Origin: HyVt-560 sp964577195
GTDB lineage: Bacteria > Pseudomonadota > Gammaproteobacteria > UWMA-0217
NCBI GenBank assembly: GCA_964577195.1
Contig: CAZNYF010000002.1
Span: 1 to 45,679, forward strand
DNA: 45,679 bases
Reading direction: 5' to 3'
Both the position numbers and the translations under genes were made by a program. How positions within the stretch are numbered: position 1 is the stretch's first letter; each line of letters starts with the position of its first letter. Below are positions 1 to 7,882 of the stretch, one piece after another. The notes under the pieces are model-generated. The model worked only from the letters and a program-made list of their open reading frames with translations. It did not search any database and was not told the DNA's origin.

Positions 1-30
1 GCGTTATTAATCAATTTATTGGAAACTAAA

Positions 31-300
31 ATGGATCCTAAAACCTATGAGTCCGTAACGGATAAGAGCCTGTGGAAACGCATACTGTTTATGCTGATCT
101 TGGGGTTTGCTTTTGGCATTGCCAAATTTGTGCTGTTTGCAACTGTTGTGTTACAGGTTTTGTTTACGTTGTTTACCGGGAGTAATAATGAGCCTCTAAA
201 GACGACGGGTAAGACGTTAACGAAATATATTTATGAAATTTTTATGTTTCTGACTTTTAATAGTGAGGAGAAGCCGTTTCCCTTTAAAACCTGGTCGTGA
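31..300 (+). CDS. DUF4389 family small membrane protein
   Basis: A protein of about 89 residues resembling the DUF4389 family of short proteobacterial inner-membrane proteins. A charged N-terminus with a KRILFM stretch is followed by one or two hydrophobic segments (about residues 18-48 from the ATG) and a short C-terminus ending in FPFKTW. An upstream in-frame TTG at 19 is possible. I prefer the ATG at 31 because the TTGGAAA just before it can act as a ribosome site. Function is unknown. The window begins shortly before it, so any operon partner upstream is not visible. Confidence 0.75.
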   Translation: MDPKTYESVTDKSLWKRILFMLILGFAFGIAKFVLFATVVLQVLFTLFTGSNNEPLKTTGKTLTKYIYEIFMFLTFNSEEKPFPFKTWS

Positions 301-354
301 CATAGCTTTAGGGGTATTAAATAACACTTTCATTTGATTGGTCTGTAGCCTGTT

Positions 355-639
355 CTAGTGATTGACGCTATGAATGACGTGATCGTGCTCAAAGTAGACG
401 CGGTAACCAGGATAGGCCCAGCTTGAAATGGGGGGTTTGCCAATGGTTGCGGTACGTTCGCTCGGGGAGCCAAACTTCTTTTCCACTGCGGCTTTGCTCA
501 TGCCGCGTTTAGGGGCATTGTCTGCAGGAACGACTTTCCCTTGTAAGCTGTTCTGGTCGATTCGCAGGATATCTGCTTGCAGGGGAGACGCTATAGCAAG
601 TGCTGAGAGCAGTATAATGAGCTGTTGTTTTTTCATCAT
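355..639 (-). CDS. small secreted protein of unknown function
   Basis: 94 residues. A cleavable signal peptide is evident: MMKK, then a hydrophobic run, then an SPLQA cleavage region near residue 22. The mature part carries a GMSKAAVEKKFGSP motif followed by a WAYPGYRVYFE stretch. That pattern occurs in small gammaproteobacterial periplasmic proteins and resembles the SmpA/BLIP-like repeat unit (family-level resemblance only). Two adjacent ATGs (639 and 636) could serve as start. It is divergent from lolC and appears monocistronic. The opposite-strand reading frame here has no recognisable content. Confidence 0.75.
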   Translation of the reverse strand: MMKKQQLIILLSALAIASPLQADILRIDQNSLQGKVVPADNAPKRGMSKAAVEKKFGSPSERTATIGKPPISSWAYPGYRVYFEHDHVIHSVNH

Positions 640-782
640 TGAATCACTATTGCGTCCGAGCGGTCTATTGTGACCTATTTCTGCGATGACAGGAATTCAA
701 ACTATTCCTCAAGACTATGTAAATTAAAACAAACTTCAGTTGAAACGCTTGTTTTAACTGATCAGTATGCTTTAATCCCAGC

Positions 783-2030
783 ATGTTTAAACCGCTTCCG
801 TTATATGTTGGTCTGCGCTACACCCGCGCCAAGCGCCGCACCCATTTTATCTCGTTTATTTCAGTGATCTCAATTGCCGGGATTACGCTAGGCGTTGCTG
901 CGTTGATCATTGTGCTATCTGTCATGAACGGCTTTGAAAAAGAGCTGCGAGACCGCATTTTGGGGATGGCTTCTCATGCTCAGGTTTCAGGTCTGGATGG
1001 TGCTCTGCCGCATTGGGAATCGCTCAAGCAAGAGCTGGAATCCGATTCTCGCGTGAAGGGCAGTGCGCCACAAATTCAGTTTGAAGGGATGGTCAATGTG
1101 GGTGATCAGGTGAGTGGTGCGATTTTTCATGGCGTCTCCCCTCTGGACGAGCGAGAGGTTTCTGACGTGCATGAGCACATGGTCGCCGGGACAATGGATA
1201 CGTTGGTCGATGGTAGCTACAACATTGTGCTGGGTAAGGAGTTGGCGCAATTGTTGGGAGTCGGTATAGGACAAAAAGTCACCGTAATAACACCCCAGGT
1301 ACAGGTCACTCCAGCGGGATTTCTACCACGAATGAGGCGGTTTACGGTCACTGGTGTGTTTTCCGTCGGCATGTATGAATATGACCGGGCGACTGCATTT
1401 GTTCATTTGGGTGATGCTGCGAGGCTAATGCGCAAGGGTAACGATGTCACGGGGTTAAGGTTAAAGTTCGGGGATATGTTCGATGCGCCAAGAATTGCTC
1501 GCGAAATTAATCACGATCTCGGGGCGCTATATTGGGTCTCAGATTGGACTCAGCAGCACCAGAATTTCTTCAAGGCGATCAAGACCGAGCGTATGGTGAT
1601 GTTTGTGATTCTCTCGTTGATTGTCATCGTCGCTGCATTCAATATTGTCTCTACGTTGGTGATGCTGGTGAACGATAAACGCGCAGATATCGCTATTTTG
1701 CGAACCCTGGGGTTTACACCCAAACAGGTGATGGGCGTGTTCATTGTGCAAGGGACGTTAATAGGATTTATCGGAACTTTGCTGGGTGTGGTTGTCGGCT
1801 CGTTGCTGGCGGAAAATGTCAGCGCCATCGTTGGCTGGATAGAGGGTATGTTCAATACTCAGTTCCTCGCAGCAGACGTCTACTACATTAGCGAAGTACC
1901 TTCCGATTTGCGCTGGCGCGATGTTTTGAAAATCAGCTCGGTAGCATTTGCTGCTTCTACCATCATGACCATATATCCCGCCTGGCAGGCTTCACGCACC
2001 CAACCTGCAGAGGCATTACGCTATGAGTAA
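783..2030 (+). CDS. lolC: lipoprotein-releasing ABC transporter permease LolC/LolE
   Basis: 415 residues, the usual length for this family. It is the inner-membrane subunit of the Lol system, which extracts outer-membrane lipoproteins and hands them to LolA. The N-terminus has the typical PLYVGLRYTRAKRRTHF start, then a first membrane helix (about residues 22-50), a large periplasmic domain to about residue 265, and three C-terminal helices (about 270-300, 315-345 and 375-400) of the FtsX-type fold. It overlaps lolD by 8 bases (ATGAGTAA), so translation is probably coupled. Only one permease gene is present here, so it may form a homodimeric LolF-like complex or have a partner elsewhere. Confidence 0.95.
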   Translation: MFKPLPLYVGLRYTRAKRRTHFISFISVISIAGITLGVAALIIVLSVMNGFEKELRDRILGMASHAQVSGLDGALPHWESLKQELESDSRVKGSAPQIQFEGMVNVGDQVSGAIFHGVSPLDEREVSDVHEHMVAGTMDTLVDGSYNIVLGKELAQLLGVGIGQKVTVITPQVQVTPAGFLPRMRRFTVTGVFSVGMYEYDRATAFVHLGDAARLMRKGNDVTGLRLKFGDMFDAPRIAREINHDLGALYWVSDWTQQHQNFFKAIKTERMVMFVILSLIVIVAAFNIVSTLVMLVNDKRADIAILRTLGFTPKQVMGVFIVQGTLIGFIGTLLGVVVGSLLAENVSAIVGWIEGMFNTQFLAADVYYISEVPSDLRWRDVLKISSVAFAASTIMTIYPAWQASRTQPAEALRYE

Positions 2031-2721
2031 TCAGGAGCAGCGTGAAATCAAAATACAGGTGAATGGCCTGAGTAAGTCCTTTTCTGAAGGCATTTTACAT
2101 GTTGATGTTTTAAACGATATCGACTTAACCATTCACTCCGGTGAAATGGTTGGGATTATCGGCTCATCCGGTAGTGGTAAAAGCACCCTGCTGCACCAGA
2201 TTGGTGGGCTGGATGTGCCTTCAGTGGGCAGTGTGGCGGTGTGTGGACAGCAACTGTCAGAGCTGTCGGATGCAGAGCGTGGCTTATTAAGAAATCGCAG
2301 CCTCGGTTTTATCTACCAGTTTCACCATCTTCTACCTGAATTTACCGCGCTCGAAAATGTGGCGATGCCTTTACTGATTGGTGGCTTTTCTGTCGCGGAA
2401 GCCTCTGAAAAAGCAGCTTCACTGCTCGACAGGGTCGGCCTTAAGGATCGTGTTGAACATAAGCCTGGTGAATTGTCCGGCGGTGAACGCCAACGTACTG
2501 CTATCGCCAGAGCACTCGCCAATCAGCCAGAAGTTGTGCTCGCTGATGAGCCTACCGGTAATCTCGATTATAAAACCGCAGAACAAATCTACGCATTGAT
2601 GCTGGAACTCAACAAAGAGCTGGATACCGCCTTTGTGATTGTGACCCATGATCGGTCGCTGGCGCGACGAATGGATAAGGTCTATGAATTGGTAGACGGA
2701 AAAATCTCGGTCAGCGAGTAA
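2023..2721 (+). CDS. lolD: lipoprotein-releasing ABC transporter ATPase LolD
   Basis: 232 residues, full length for LolD. It energises lipoprotein release by the LolCDE complex on the cytoplasmic face of the inner membrane. Walker A GSSGSGKST is at about residues 47-55, the Q-loop region reads FIYQFHHLLPEFTALENV (the MacB/LolD signature), the ABC signature is LSGGE and Walker B is VVLADEP with the following TGNLD. Translation starts inside the lolC stop region, and the pair forms a two-gene operon. A weak 6-bp dyad downstream lacks a T tract. Confidence 0.95.
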   Translation: MSNQEQREIKIQVNGLSKSFSEGILHVDVLNDIDLTIHSGEMVGIIGSSGSGKSTLLHQIGGLDVPSVGSVAVCGQQLSELSDAERGLLRNRSLGFIYQFHHLLPEFTALENVAMPLLIGGFSVAEASEKAASLLDRVGLKDRVEHKPGELSGGERQRTAIARALANQPEVVLADEPTGNLDYKTAEQIYALMLELNKELDTAFVIVTHDRSLARRMDKVYELVDGKISVSE

Positions 2722-2856
2722 ATCATTGCCCCTGTCTGTACAGTGACTACTGTACCCGTAGGCTCCTCGTCTAATTGCTTACCAAAAGATGAACGATTGT
2801 CCGGTATTGATCCGCACATCTCCTGATATACTCCAGCGCTTGTTTTAGCAGAACCA

Positions 2857-3804
2857 ATGACAGCTATGAGCGACTATGATGTATCTACGTTTCAAGGACT
2901 GATTCATGCTCTCCAGGATTACTGGGGCAAGCAGGGCTGTGTGATTGTGCAGCCTTACGATATGGAGATGGGCGCGGGCACGTTTCACCCTTCCACTTTT
3001 TTACGCTCGATTGGCCCGGAGCCTTGGCGCAGCGCCTATGTGCAGCCTTGTCGACGGCCTACTGATGGGCGCTATGGTGAGAATCCTAATCGGTTGCAGC
3101 ACTACTATCAGTTTCAGGTGGTATTGAAACCTTCTCCGCTCAATATTCAGGACTTGTATCTTGAATCGCTCACGGCAATGGGGCTGGACACGGGCATACA
3201 TGATATTCGCTTTGTCGAAGATAACTGGGAATCGCCAACTTTGGGTGCCTGGGGGCTGGGCTGGGAAGTCTGGTTGAACGGCATGGAGGTTACGCAATTC
3301 ACTTATTTTCAGCAGGTAGGCGGGCTGGAATGTCGCCCTGTTACCGGTGAAATTACTTATGGACTGGAACGCATTGCGATGTATTTGCAAGGCAAGGACA
3401 GCATCTACGATTTGGTCTGGAATGAAGGGCCGCAGGGCGTAGTCACTTATGGTGACGTGTTTCATCAGAATGAGGTTGAGCAATCAGCGTTCAACTTTGA
3501 ACATGCCGATACAGAAGGACTATTCGCCGCGTTTGATCACCAGGAAAAAGAAAGCCAGCGATTAATCGAAGCGGGTTTGTCTCTGCCGGCTTATGAGCAA
3601 ATGTTACGCGGCTCGCATACGTTTAATTTGCTTGATGCACGTCACGCAATTTCGGTGACTGAGCGTCAACGCTATATCTTAAGAATTCGCTCATTATCCA
3701 GAGCCATTGCCCAAGCGTATTACGAATCCCGTGAAAAGTTAGGCTTTCCACTGTTGAATACCGACCAACACGCCACAGATAGCAAGGAGACCGCCAATGG
3801 CTAA
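2857..3804 (+). CDS. glyQ: glycyl-tRNA synthetase alpha subunit
   Basis: 315 residues (312 if the second ATG at 2866 is used, which gives the MSDYDVSTF start common in homologues). It is the catalytic subunit of the bacterial alpha2beta2 glycyl-tRNA synthetase. Class II landmarks include VIVQPYDMEMGAGTFHPSTF, the RPTDGRYGENPNR motif and the GLERIAMY C-terminal motif. It overlaps the start of glyS by 8 bases, the standard operon arrangement. The N-terminal residues MTA before the second Met are probably not translated, but this is not certain. Confidence 0.97.
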   Translation: MTAMSDYDVSTFQGLIHALQDYWGKQGCVIVQPYDMEMGAGTFHPSTFLRSIGPEPWRSAYVQPCRRPTDGRYGENPNRLQHYYQFQVVLKPSPLNIQDLYLESLTAMGLDTGIHDIRFVEDNWESPTLGAWGLGWEVWLNGMEVTQFTYFQQVGGLECRPVTGEITYGLERIAMYLQGKDSIYDLVWNEGPQGVVTYGDVFHQNEVEQSAFNFEHADTEGLFAAFDHQEKESQRLIEAGLSLPAYEQMLRGSHTFNLLDARHAISVTERQRYILRIRSLSRAIAQAYYESREKLGFPLLNTDQHATDSKETANG

Positions 3805-5866
3805 TCAAGAAGATTTACTGATTGAAATTGGCACAGAAGAATTACCACCCAAGGCGCTGTCGAAGTTATCCAAGGCATTTTTAGGCGGGGTCATCGCTGG
3901 CTTGAAAGATGCGAATATCGAGCATGGTGCAGTGCAGTCGTTTGCCGCGCCAAGACGCCTGGCGGTTTTGATTGAAGCCGTGGCTCAAAGCCAACCCGAT
4001 CAAACGATCGAGCGACGCGGGCCAGCACTGACGGCGGCCTTTGATGATGACGGGAACCCTACCAAAGCTGCACTGGGCTTTGCTGCCTCCTGCGGTGTTG
4101 ATGTTGATGCGTTAGATCGCATGGAAACCAAAAAAGGCAGTTGGTTGCTGTTTAAGTCAGAACAGCAGGGTGCTGATGCAGTGACTTTGTTCCCGGAGAT
4201 CGTTAGTGCCTCACTGAGTAAATTACCCATCCCCAAGCGTATGCGTTGGGGCGCGGGGGATGCCGAATTTGTTCGGCCGGTTCAGTGGATTGTTTTTCTG
4301 TACGGTAATGACGTCGTTGATTGCGATATTTTGGGTGTTAGCACTGGCAATCACACAATGGGACATCGCTTTCATTGCAACAATCAACTGATGCTGGCTC
4401 AGCCTTCAGAATACGAAGATGTGCTGTTCAACAATGGTCATGTTGTCGCTGATTTTAATAAGCGCCGTGAAATGATTCGTCAGCAAGTACTGGAGCAAGC
4501 GAAAAAACTTGGCGGTGAAGCAGTGATCAACGCCGGTTTGCTGGATGAAGTTACCGGGTTGGTCGAGTGGCCGGTTGCGTTGGCGGGTGAGTTTGAAAAA
4601 GAATTCCTCGGTATTCCTCAGGAAGCGTTGATTACCACCATGCAGGACAACCAGAAGTATTTTCCTGTCGTTGATGGCAGCGGAAATTTACTGCCTCACT
4701 TTATTACAATCGCCAATATTGTCAGCAAAGACCCACAACAGGTTATTAAAGGCAACGAACGTGTGATCCGTCCTCGATTTGCTGATGCCGCATTCTTTTG
4801 GGATGTGGATAGAAAGAACACGCTGGCATCTCGAATTGACTCATTAAAAAGCATCGTCTTCCAGAAAAATCTGGGTACGTTGTATGAGAAAACTCAGCGA
4901 GTAGCCCTGTTGGCAGAGCACATTGCCAGCGAAATTGGTGCAGAACCAGCGCTTGCTAAACGGGCTGCCGAACTATCAAAATGTGATTTGATGACTGACA
5001 TGGTGGGTGAATTCGCCTCTATGCAGGGTATCGCCGGTAAATATTTTGCGCAGCACGATGGCGAGGACGATCAAGTGGCGCTTGCTCTGGAGCAGCAGTA
5101 TCGCCCCAAGCAAGCAGGAGATCTGTTGCCCGAAGACGGGGTTGCGCAGTCACTGGCATTGGCAGATAAAATTGATACGCTGGTGGGTATTTTTGGCATC
5201 GGTCAAAAACCCACCGGCGCAAAAGATCCGTTTGCATTGCGCCGTGCATCGCTAGGTGTGCTGAGAATTATCATCGAAGCCGAGCTGGATCTTGATCTTC
5301 AGCAATTGCTCGATTTCTCTGCCAAATTGCTAGGTGATAAAATCGAAAGTTCAGATACGACTGAATGTTTTAACTATATTCAGGATCGGCTAAAAGCCTA
5401 TTACCTGGATCAATCTGTCGCCGCTGATACCATCGAGGCAGTGATGTCGCAGCGCCCCACGCGACCACTGGATTTTGATCAACGTATTAAAGCGGTCAAC
5501 AGCTTTCGCACTCTGGCAGAAGCAGAAAGCCTCGCAGCAGCGAACAAACGCATCAGCAATATTTTGAAAAAGGTGGAGGGTGAGACTCCTTCCAGAATCA
5601 GCGCTGATCTATTCCAGCTTGATGCAGAGCGGCAGCTCCACCAGCGTGTGGAAGCACTAAAAACAACCGCGAATGCTGCATTTGATCAACGCGACTATCA
5701 GGCCGGGTTAACCGAACTTGCTGCGTTACGTGAACCCGTAGATGCGTTTTTCGATCAGGTGATGGTCATGGACGAAGATTTGGCGTTACGTGAAAACCGA
5801 CTGGCATTGCTGGCCGATTTACGTGGCTTGTTTCTGCGCACAGCAGATTTGTCCCGGCTTCAGTAA
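3797..5866 (+). CDS. glyS: glycyl-tRNA synthetase beta subunit
   Basis: 689 residues, the expected length of GlyS. The beta subunit binds tRNA-Gly and is needed for aminoacylation by GlyQ. It opens with the family's DLLIEIGTEELPPKAL, contains the HD-like region around AELSKCDLMTDMVGEFASMQG and ends with the helical anticodon-binding DALR-like domain (FFDQVMVM, LRGLFL). Its start overlaps the glyQ stop, and an AGGAG-like site lies inside the end of glyQ. No rho-independent terminator is obvious after it. Confidence 0.97.
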   Translation: MANQEDLLIEIGTEELPPKALSKLSKAFLGGVIAGLKDANIEHGAVQSFAAPRRLAVLIEAVAQSQPDQTIERRGPALTAAFDDDGNPTKAALGFAASCGVDVDALDRMETKKGSWLLFKSEQQGADAVTLFPEIVSASLSKLPIPKRMRWGAGDAEFVRPVQWIVFLYGNDVVDCDILGVSTGNHTMGHRFHCNNQLMLAQPSEYEDVLFNNGHVVADFNKRREMIRQQVLEQAKKLGGEAVINAGLLDEVTGLVEWPVALAGEFEKEFLGIPQEALITTMQDNQKYFPVVDGSGNLLPHFITIANIVSKDPQQVIKGNERVIRPRFADAAFFWDVDRKNTLASRIDSLKSIVFQKNLGTLYEKTQRVALLAEHIASEIGAEPALAKRAAELSKCDLMTDMVGEFASMQGIAGKYFAQHDGEDDQVALALEQQYRPKQAGDLLPEDGVAQSLALADKIDTLVGIFGIGQKPTGAKDPFALRRASLGVLRIIIEAELDLDLQQLLDFSAKLLGDKIESSDTTECFNYIQDRLKAYYLDQSVAADTIEAVMSQRPTRPLDFDQRIKAVNSFRTLAEAESLAAANKRISNILKKVEGETPSRISADLFQLDAERQLHQRVEALKTTANAAFDQRDYQAGLTELAALREPVDAFFDQVMVMDEDLALRENRLALLADLRGLFLRTADLSRLQ

Positions 5867-5904
5867 AGCCAGTTATTCAATGGAGCAGGCAGTACTATGG
5901 CTTG

Positions 5905-6138
5905 TTACAAGCCAATAAGCTGTGTATGGAGTCCCTGATTGCTTAAGTTCTGTTGGATATCCCATGAGGATGTCCCCAGAGGGTTGTAATCTACTACCAT
6001 TAAATGACGAGCATTTTCATGCACGCAGGCTGAGTAAATACCATCATTTGATGAGAGTCGTTTTTCGACATCGTGGATTTTTTCATCGTTGAGATCTTCG
6101 TTAATATGGATAACGACATCGCAGCAGCGTTCAGACAT
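5905..6138 (-). CDS. small HMA-like (ferredoxin-fold) protein
   Basis: 77 residues starting MSERCCDVVIHI. The alternating pattern (VVIHI, helix NDEKIHDVEKRL, GIYSACV, HLMVVDYNP, helix, HTQLIGL) fits the beta-alpha-beta fold of heavy-metal-associated domains. It has a CC pair near the N-terminus rather than the usual CxxC metal loop, so metal binding is doubtful. The start at 6138 is chosen because AGGAG lies 7 bases upstream on this strand; the longer frame to 6180 has no such site. Function is unknown. It is tail-to-tail with glyS. Confidence 0.75.
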   Translation of the reverse strand: MSERCCDVVIHINEDLNDEKIHDVEKRLSSNDGIYSACVHENARHLMVVDYNPLGTSSWDIQQNLSNQGLHTQLIGL

Positions 6139-6365
6139 AATTAATCTCCTTTGTTCAAATATACTGTGCATCGAATGCACCTACTTAATGCGGTGTCTGT
6201 TTTTTGAGTCGGGCGCATGTTGTACGCCACTATTTACTCACCAAACTGACTACCGTATTGTCTACTGGTCTTGCAGATTGAATATCAAAACTGTCAGACA
6301 TGGCCTTTTTTAGGCTCTTGGGTTGTTAAGCATAGTAAAGATTTTACGTTTTGCCACATATTTAG

Positions 6366-6965
6366 ATGCGAATTAGACAATTAATCTTTCCATTGGTCAT
6401 AGCAGCCGCGATTGTTGGCGCTGCGATGTATCTCATTTTCCCTCAATTTTTGTCTGAGCCGACGTCTGTAGAGCGTGTATTGGCACATCCGGAAGGGGTG
6501 ATTCAAAAATCTATAAAAGCCGTGTCAAGAAGCCAGCCCAATGTCCGATTTGCACCTGGGCGGCAGCAAGATGGGAGCAGGCAGATTGCTTACAAGTGGG
6601 TTGATGAACAGGGTCAGACGCACTATGGCGATCAGCCAAATGTGGTGACAGAGGATGTAGAAGTCAATGCGGTCTATTCAGACCCAATGCTCAATGTGAT
6701 CCGTAGTAGCAACGAGGCGACCCTAAGCGAATCCCGACAAAGGACTTATCGCACTCAACGGCCAAGCAAGCGCTACCATGCTGACGCTAGCCGAAGTGAC
6801 AGTGATAGAATGGATACTGAAAATTCATACCTGTGTCAGCAGGCAGAAAACCGGCTTGATCGAATTAAGTCAAGAATGAGGGCTGGATACAAATTGAAAG
6901 AAGCGGACAGGCTCCATCGAAAGGAACTCACAGCCCGTAAAGACCGGCGGCGATATTGCCGCTAG
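6366..6965 (+). CDS. DUF4124 domain-containing membrane-anchored protein
   Basis: 199 residues. One hydrophobic segment (residues 8-28) looks like a signal anchor. A DUF4124 motif, YKWVDEQGQTHYGDQP, follows at about residues 76-91, and the tail is very basic and coiled (NRLDRIKSRM, ELTARKDRRR). DUF4124 proteins are common, poorly characterised envelope proteins of proteobacteria. Another DUF4124 protein is encoded at 10009-10464. The ribosome site is weak. It appears to be a single gene between two minus-strand small genes. Confidence 0.8.
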   Translation: MRIRQLIFPLVIAAAIVGAAMYLIFPQFLSEPTSVERVLAHPEGVIQKSIKAVSRSQPNVRFAPGRQQDGSRQIAYKWVDEQGQTHYGDQPNVVTEDVEVNAVYSDPMLNVIRSSNEATLSESRQRTYRTQRPSKRYHADASRSDSDRMDTENSYLCQQAENRLDRIKSRMRAGYKLKEADRLHRKELTARKDRRRYCR

Positions 6966-6980
6966 TCCTTCGGATTGTGT

Positions 6981-7217
6981 TTACGACTGGGTGCAACGGG
7001 TGCTGTGACAAACAATGATTCTAAACCATTTTGCATGGCGGCAGAGATGGCTTGAGAAAAATGCACAGATGGCTTCATTGACCACACCGGCAATCATAAT
7101 TGCCCAGATTAATTGCTCAACCCAGGCATGTTCTGCCAGATGTTCCACCCCATAGTGAGCGGAAGCAAAAATGCCGACTAATGCAGCAAGAAAGAAACTT
7201 AGTAATATATTCAACAT
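6981..7217 (-). CDS. small hydrophobic membrane protein, function unknown
   Basis: 78 residues. The start at 7217 is supported by a strong GGAGGTA site 6 bases upstream; the frame extends to a GTG at 7232, which sits on that site and is less likely. Two hydrophobic segments can be seen (LLSFFLAALVGIFASA and LIWAIMIAGVVNEAICAF), joined by a His-rich acidic linker (HYGVEHLAEHAW). The C-terminus is Cys/His/Arg-rich (HLCRHAKWFRIIVCH). I do not recognise the family. It is supported mainly by the ribosome site and membrane-protein-like composition. Confidence 0.6.
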   Translation of the reverse strand: MLNILLSFFLAALVGIFASAHYGVEHLAEHAWVEQLIWAIMIAGVVNEAICAFFSSHLCRHAKWFRIIVCHSTRCTQS

Positions 7218-7279
7218 GTTAGCTACCTCCACAGATAGATATTGTCTTTTAATATAATAATATAATTAAACTCTAATGT

Positions 7280-7861
7280 ATGGGTTTAATAAATGCAAGA
7301 ATCTGTAGCCCCAGTCAGGTATTCTGGGGAGCTGTTCTCCTATTATCGTGTGCTGTGGAACCTCTAGTGCTAACGCTCTTTCCTAAAAATTCTAGTCAAA
7401 TTGGCGAATCATTGGAGGATATTCTCAGGGAGATCCAGCTGATTGCCGACCCGTGGGAGGCTGCCGGGTTTTTGGTGGGTGCTCAGTTCATGAGGCACAT
7501 TTCATTTGTCGGCTGTATGCCATTTTTACGCGTAGAGCCGGAAGATGGGGAGAAAATATGCTATATAGAATTGCCCGACATCACCGCTGAACCCAAGCTG
7601 TATCTTTCATCTTCCGTTCGATCACCGCGTTGCCCGGATTGTAATCAGGTCGTGAGTGAAGGGGATGCTGAGTTGGAATGCCAAGTCTGCGGCATTCGGT
7701 GGCCACGCCATCAACTATTGTGGGGAGCAAGACTGAGTTGCTGGACGCGCCAAAGAATTAATCTACATCAGATCGAGAAAGGAGATGCTGCGCCTTCTGG
7801 CGAGTTTTTGGAATTACTGGCCAGCAAGACGGGCTTTGCATGGGATTACTGTTATTTGTAA
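7280..7861 (+). CDS. hypothetical protein with a C-terminal zinc-ribbon-like motif
   Basis: 193 residues. The middle reads DPWEAAGFLVGAQFMRHISFVGCMPFLRVEP. It is followed by a CPDC ... CQVC pair (about residues 118-137) that could form a zinc ribbon, and by WPRHQLLWGARLSCW. The pattern resembles hypothetical proteins of sulfur-oxidising gammaproteobacteria, but no function can be given. The first roughly 35 residues are unlike the rest and lack a ribosome site. Another ATG at 7293 in the +1 frame reads MQESVAPVRYSGELF before a stop at about 7365, so the true N-terminus, or an early frameshift, is unresolved. Confidence 0.65.
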   Translation: MGLINARICSPSQVFWGAVLLLSCAVEPLVLTLFPKNSSQIGESLEDILREIQLIADPWEAAGFLVGAQFMRHISFVGCMPFLRVEPEDGEKICYIELPDITAEPKLYLSSSVRSPRCPDCNQVVSEGDAELECQVCGIRWPRHQLLWGARLSCWTRQRINLHQIEKGDAAPSGEFLELLASKTGFAWDYCYL

Positions 7862-7882
7862 TCGTTTGGCTCCGGCAGGCCA

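Noticed and set aside
2738..2755. GTACAG-N6-CTGTAC dyad after lolD
   Set aside because: Only 6 bp, no T tract, and no clear operator role.
5898..5914. TGGCTTG-TTA-CAAGCCA hairpin at the end of the HMA-like gene
   Set aside because: It spans the stop codon and has no T tract on either strand, so not called as terminator.
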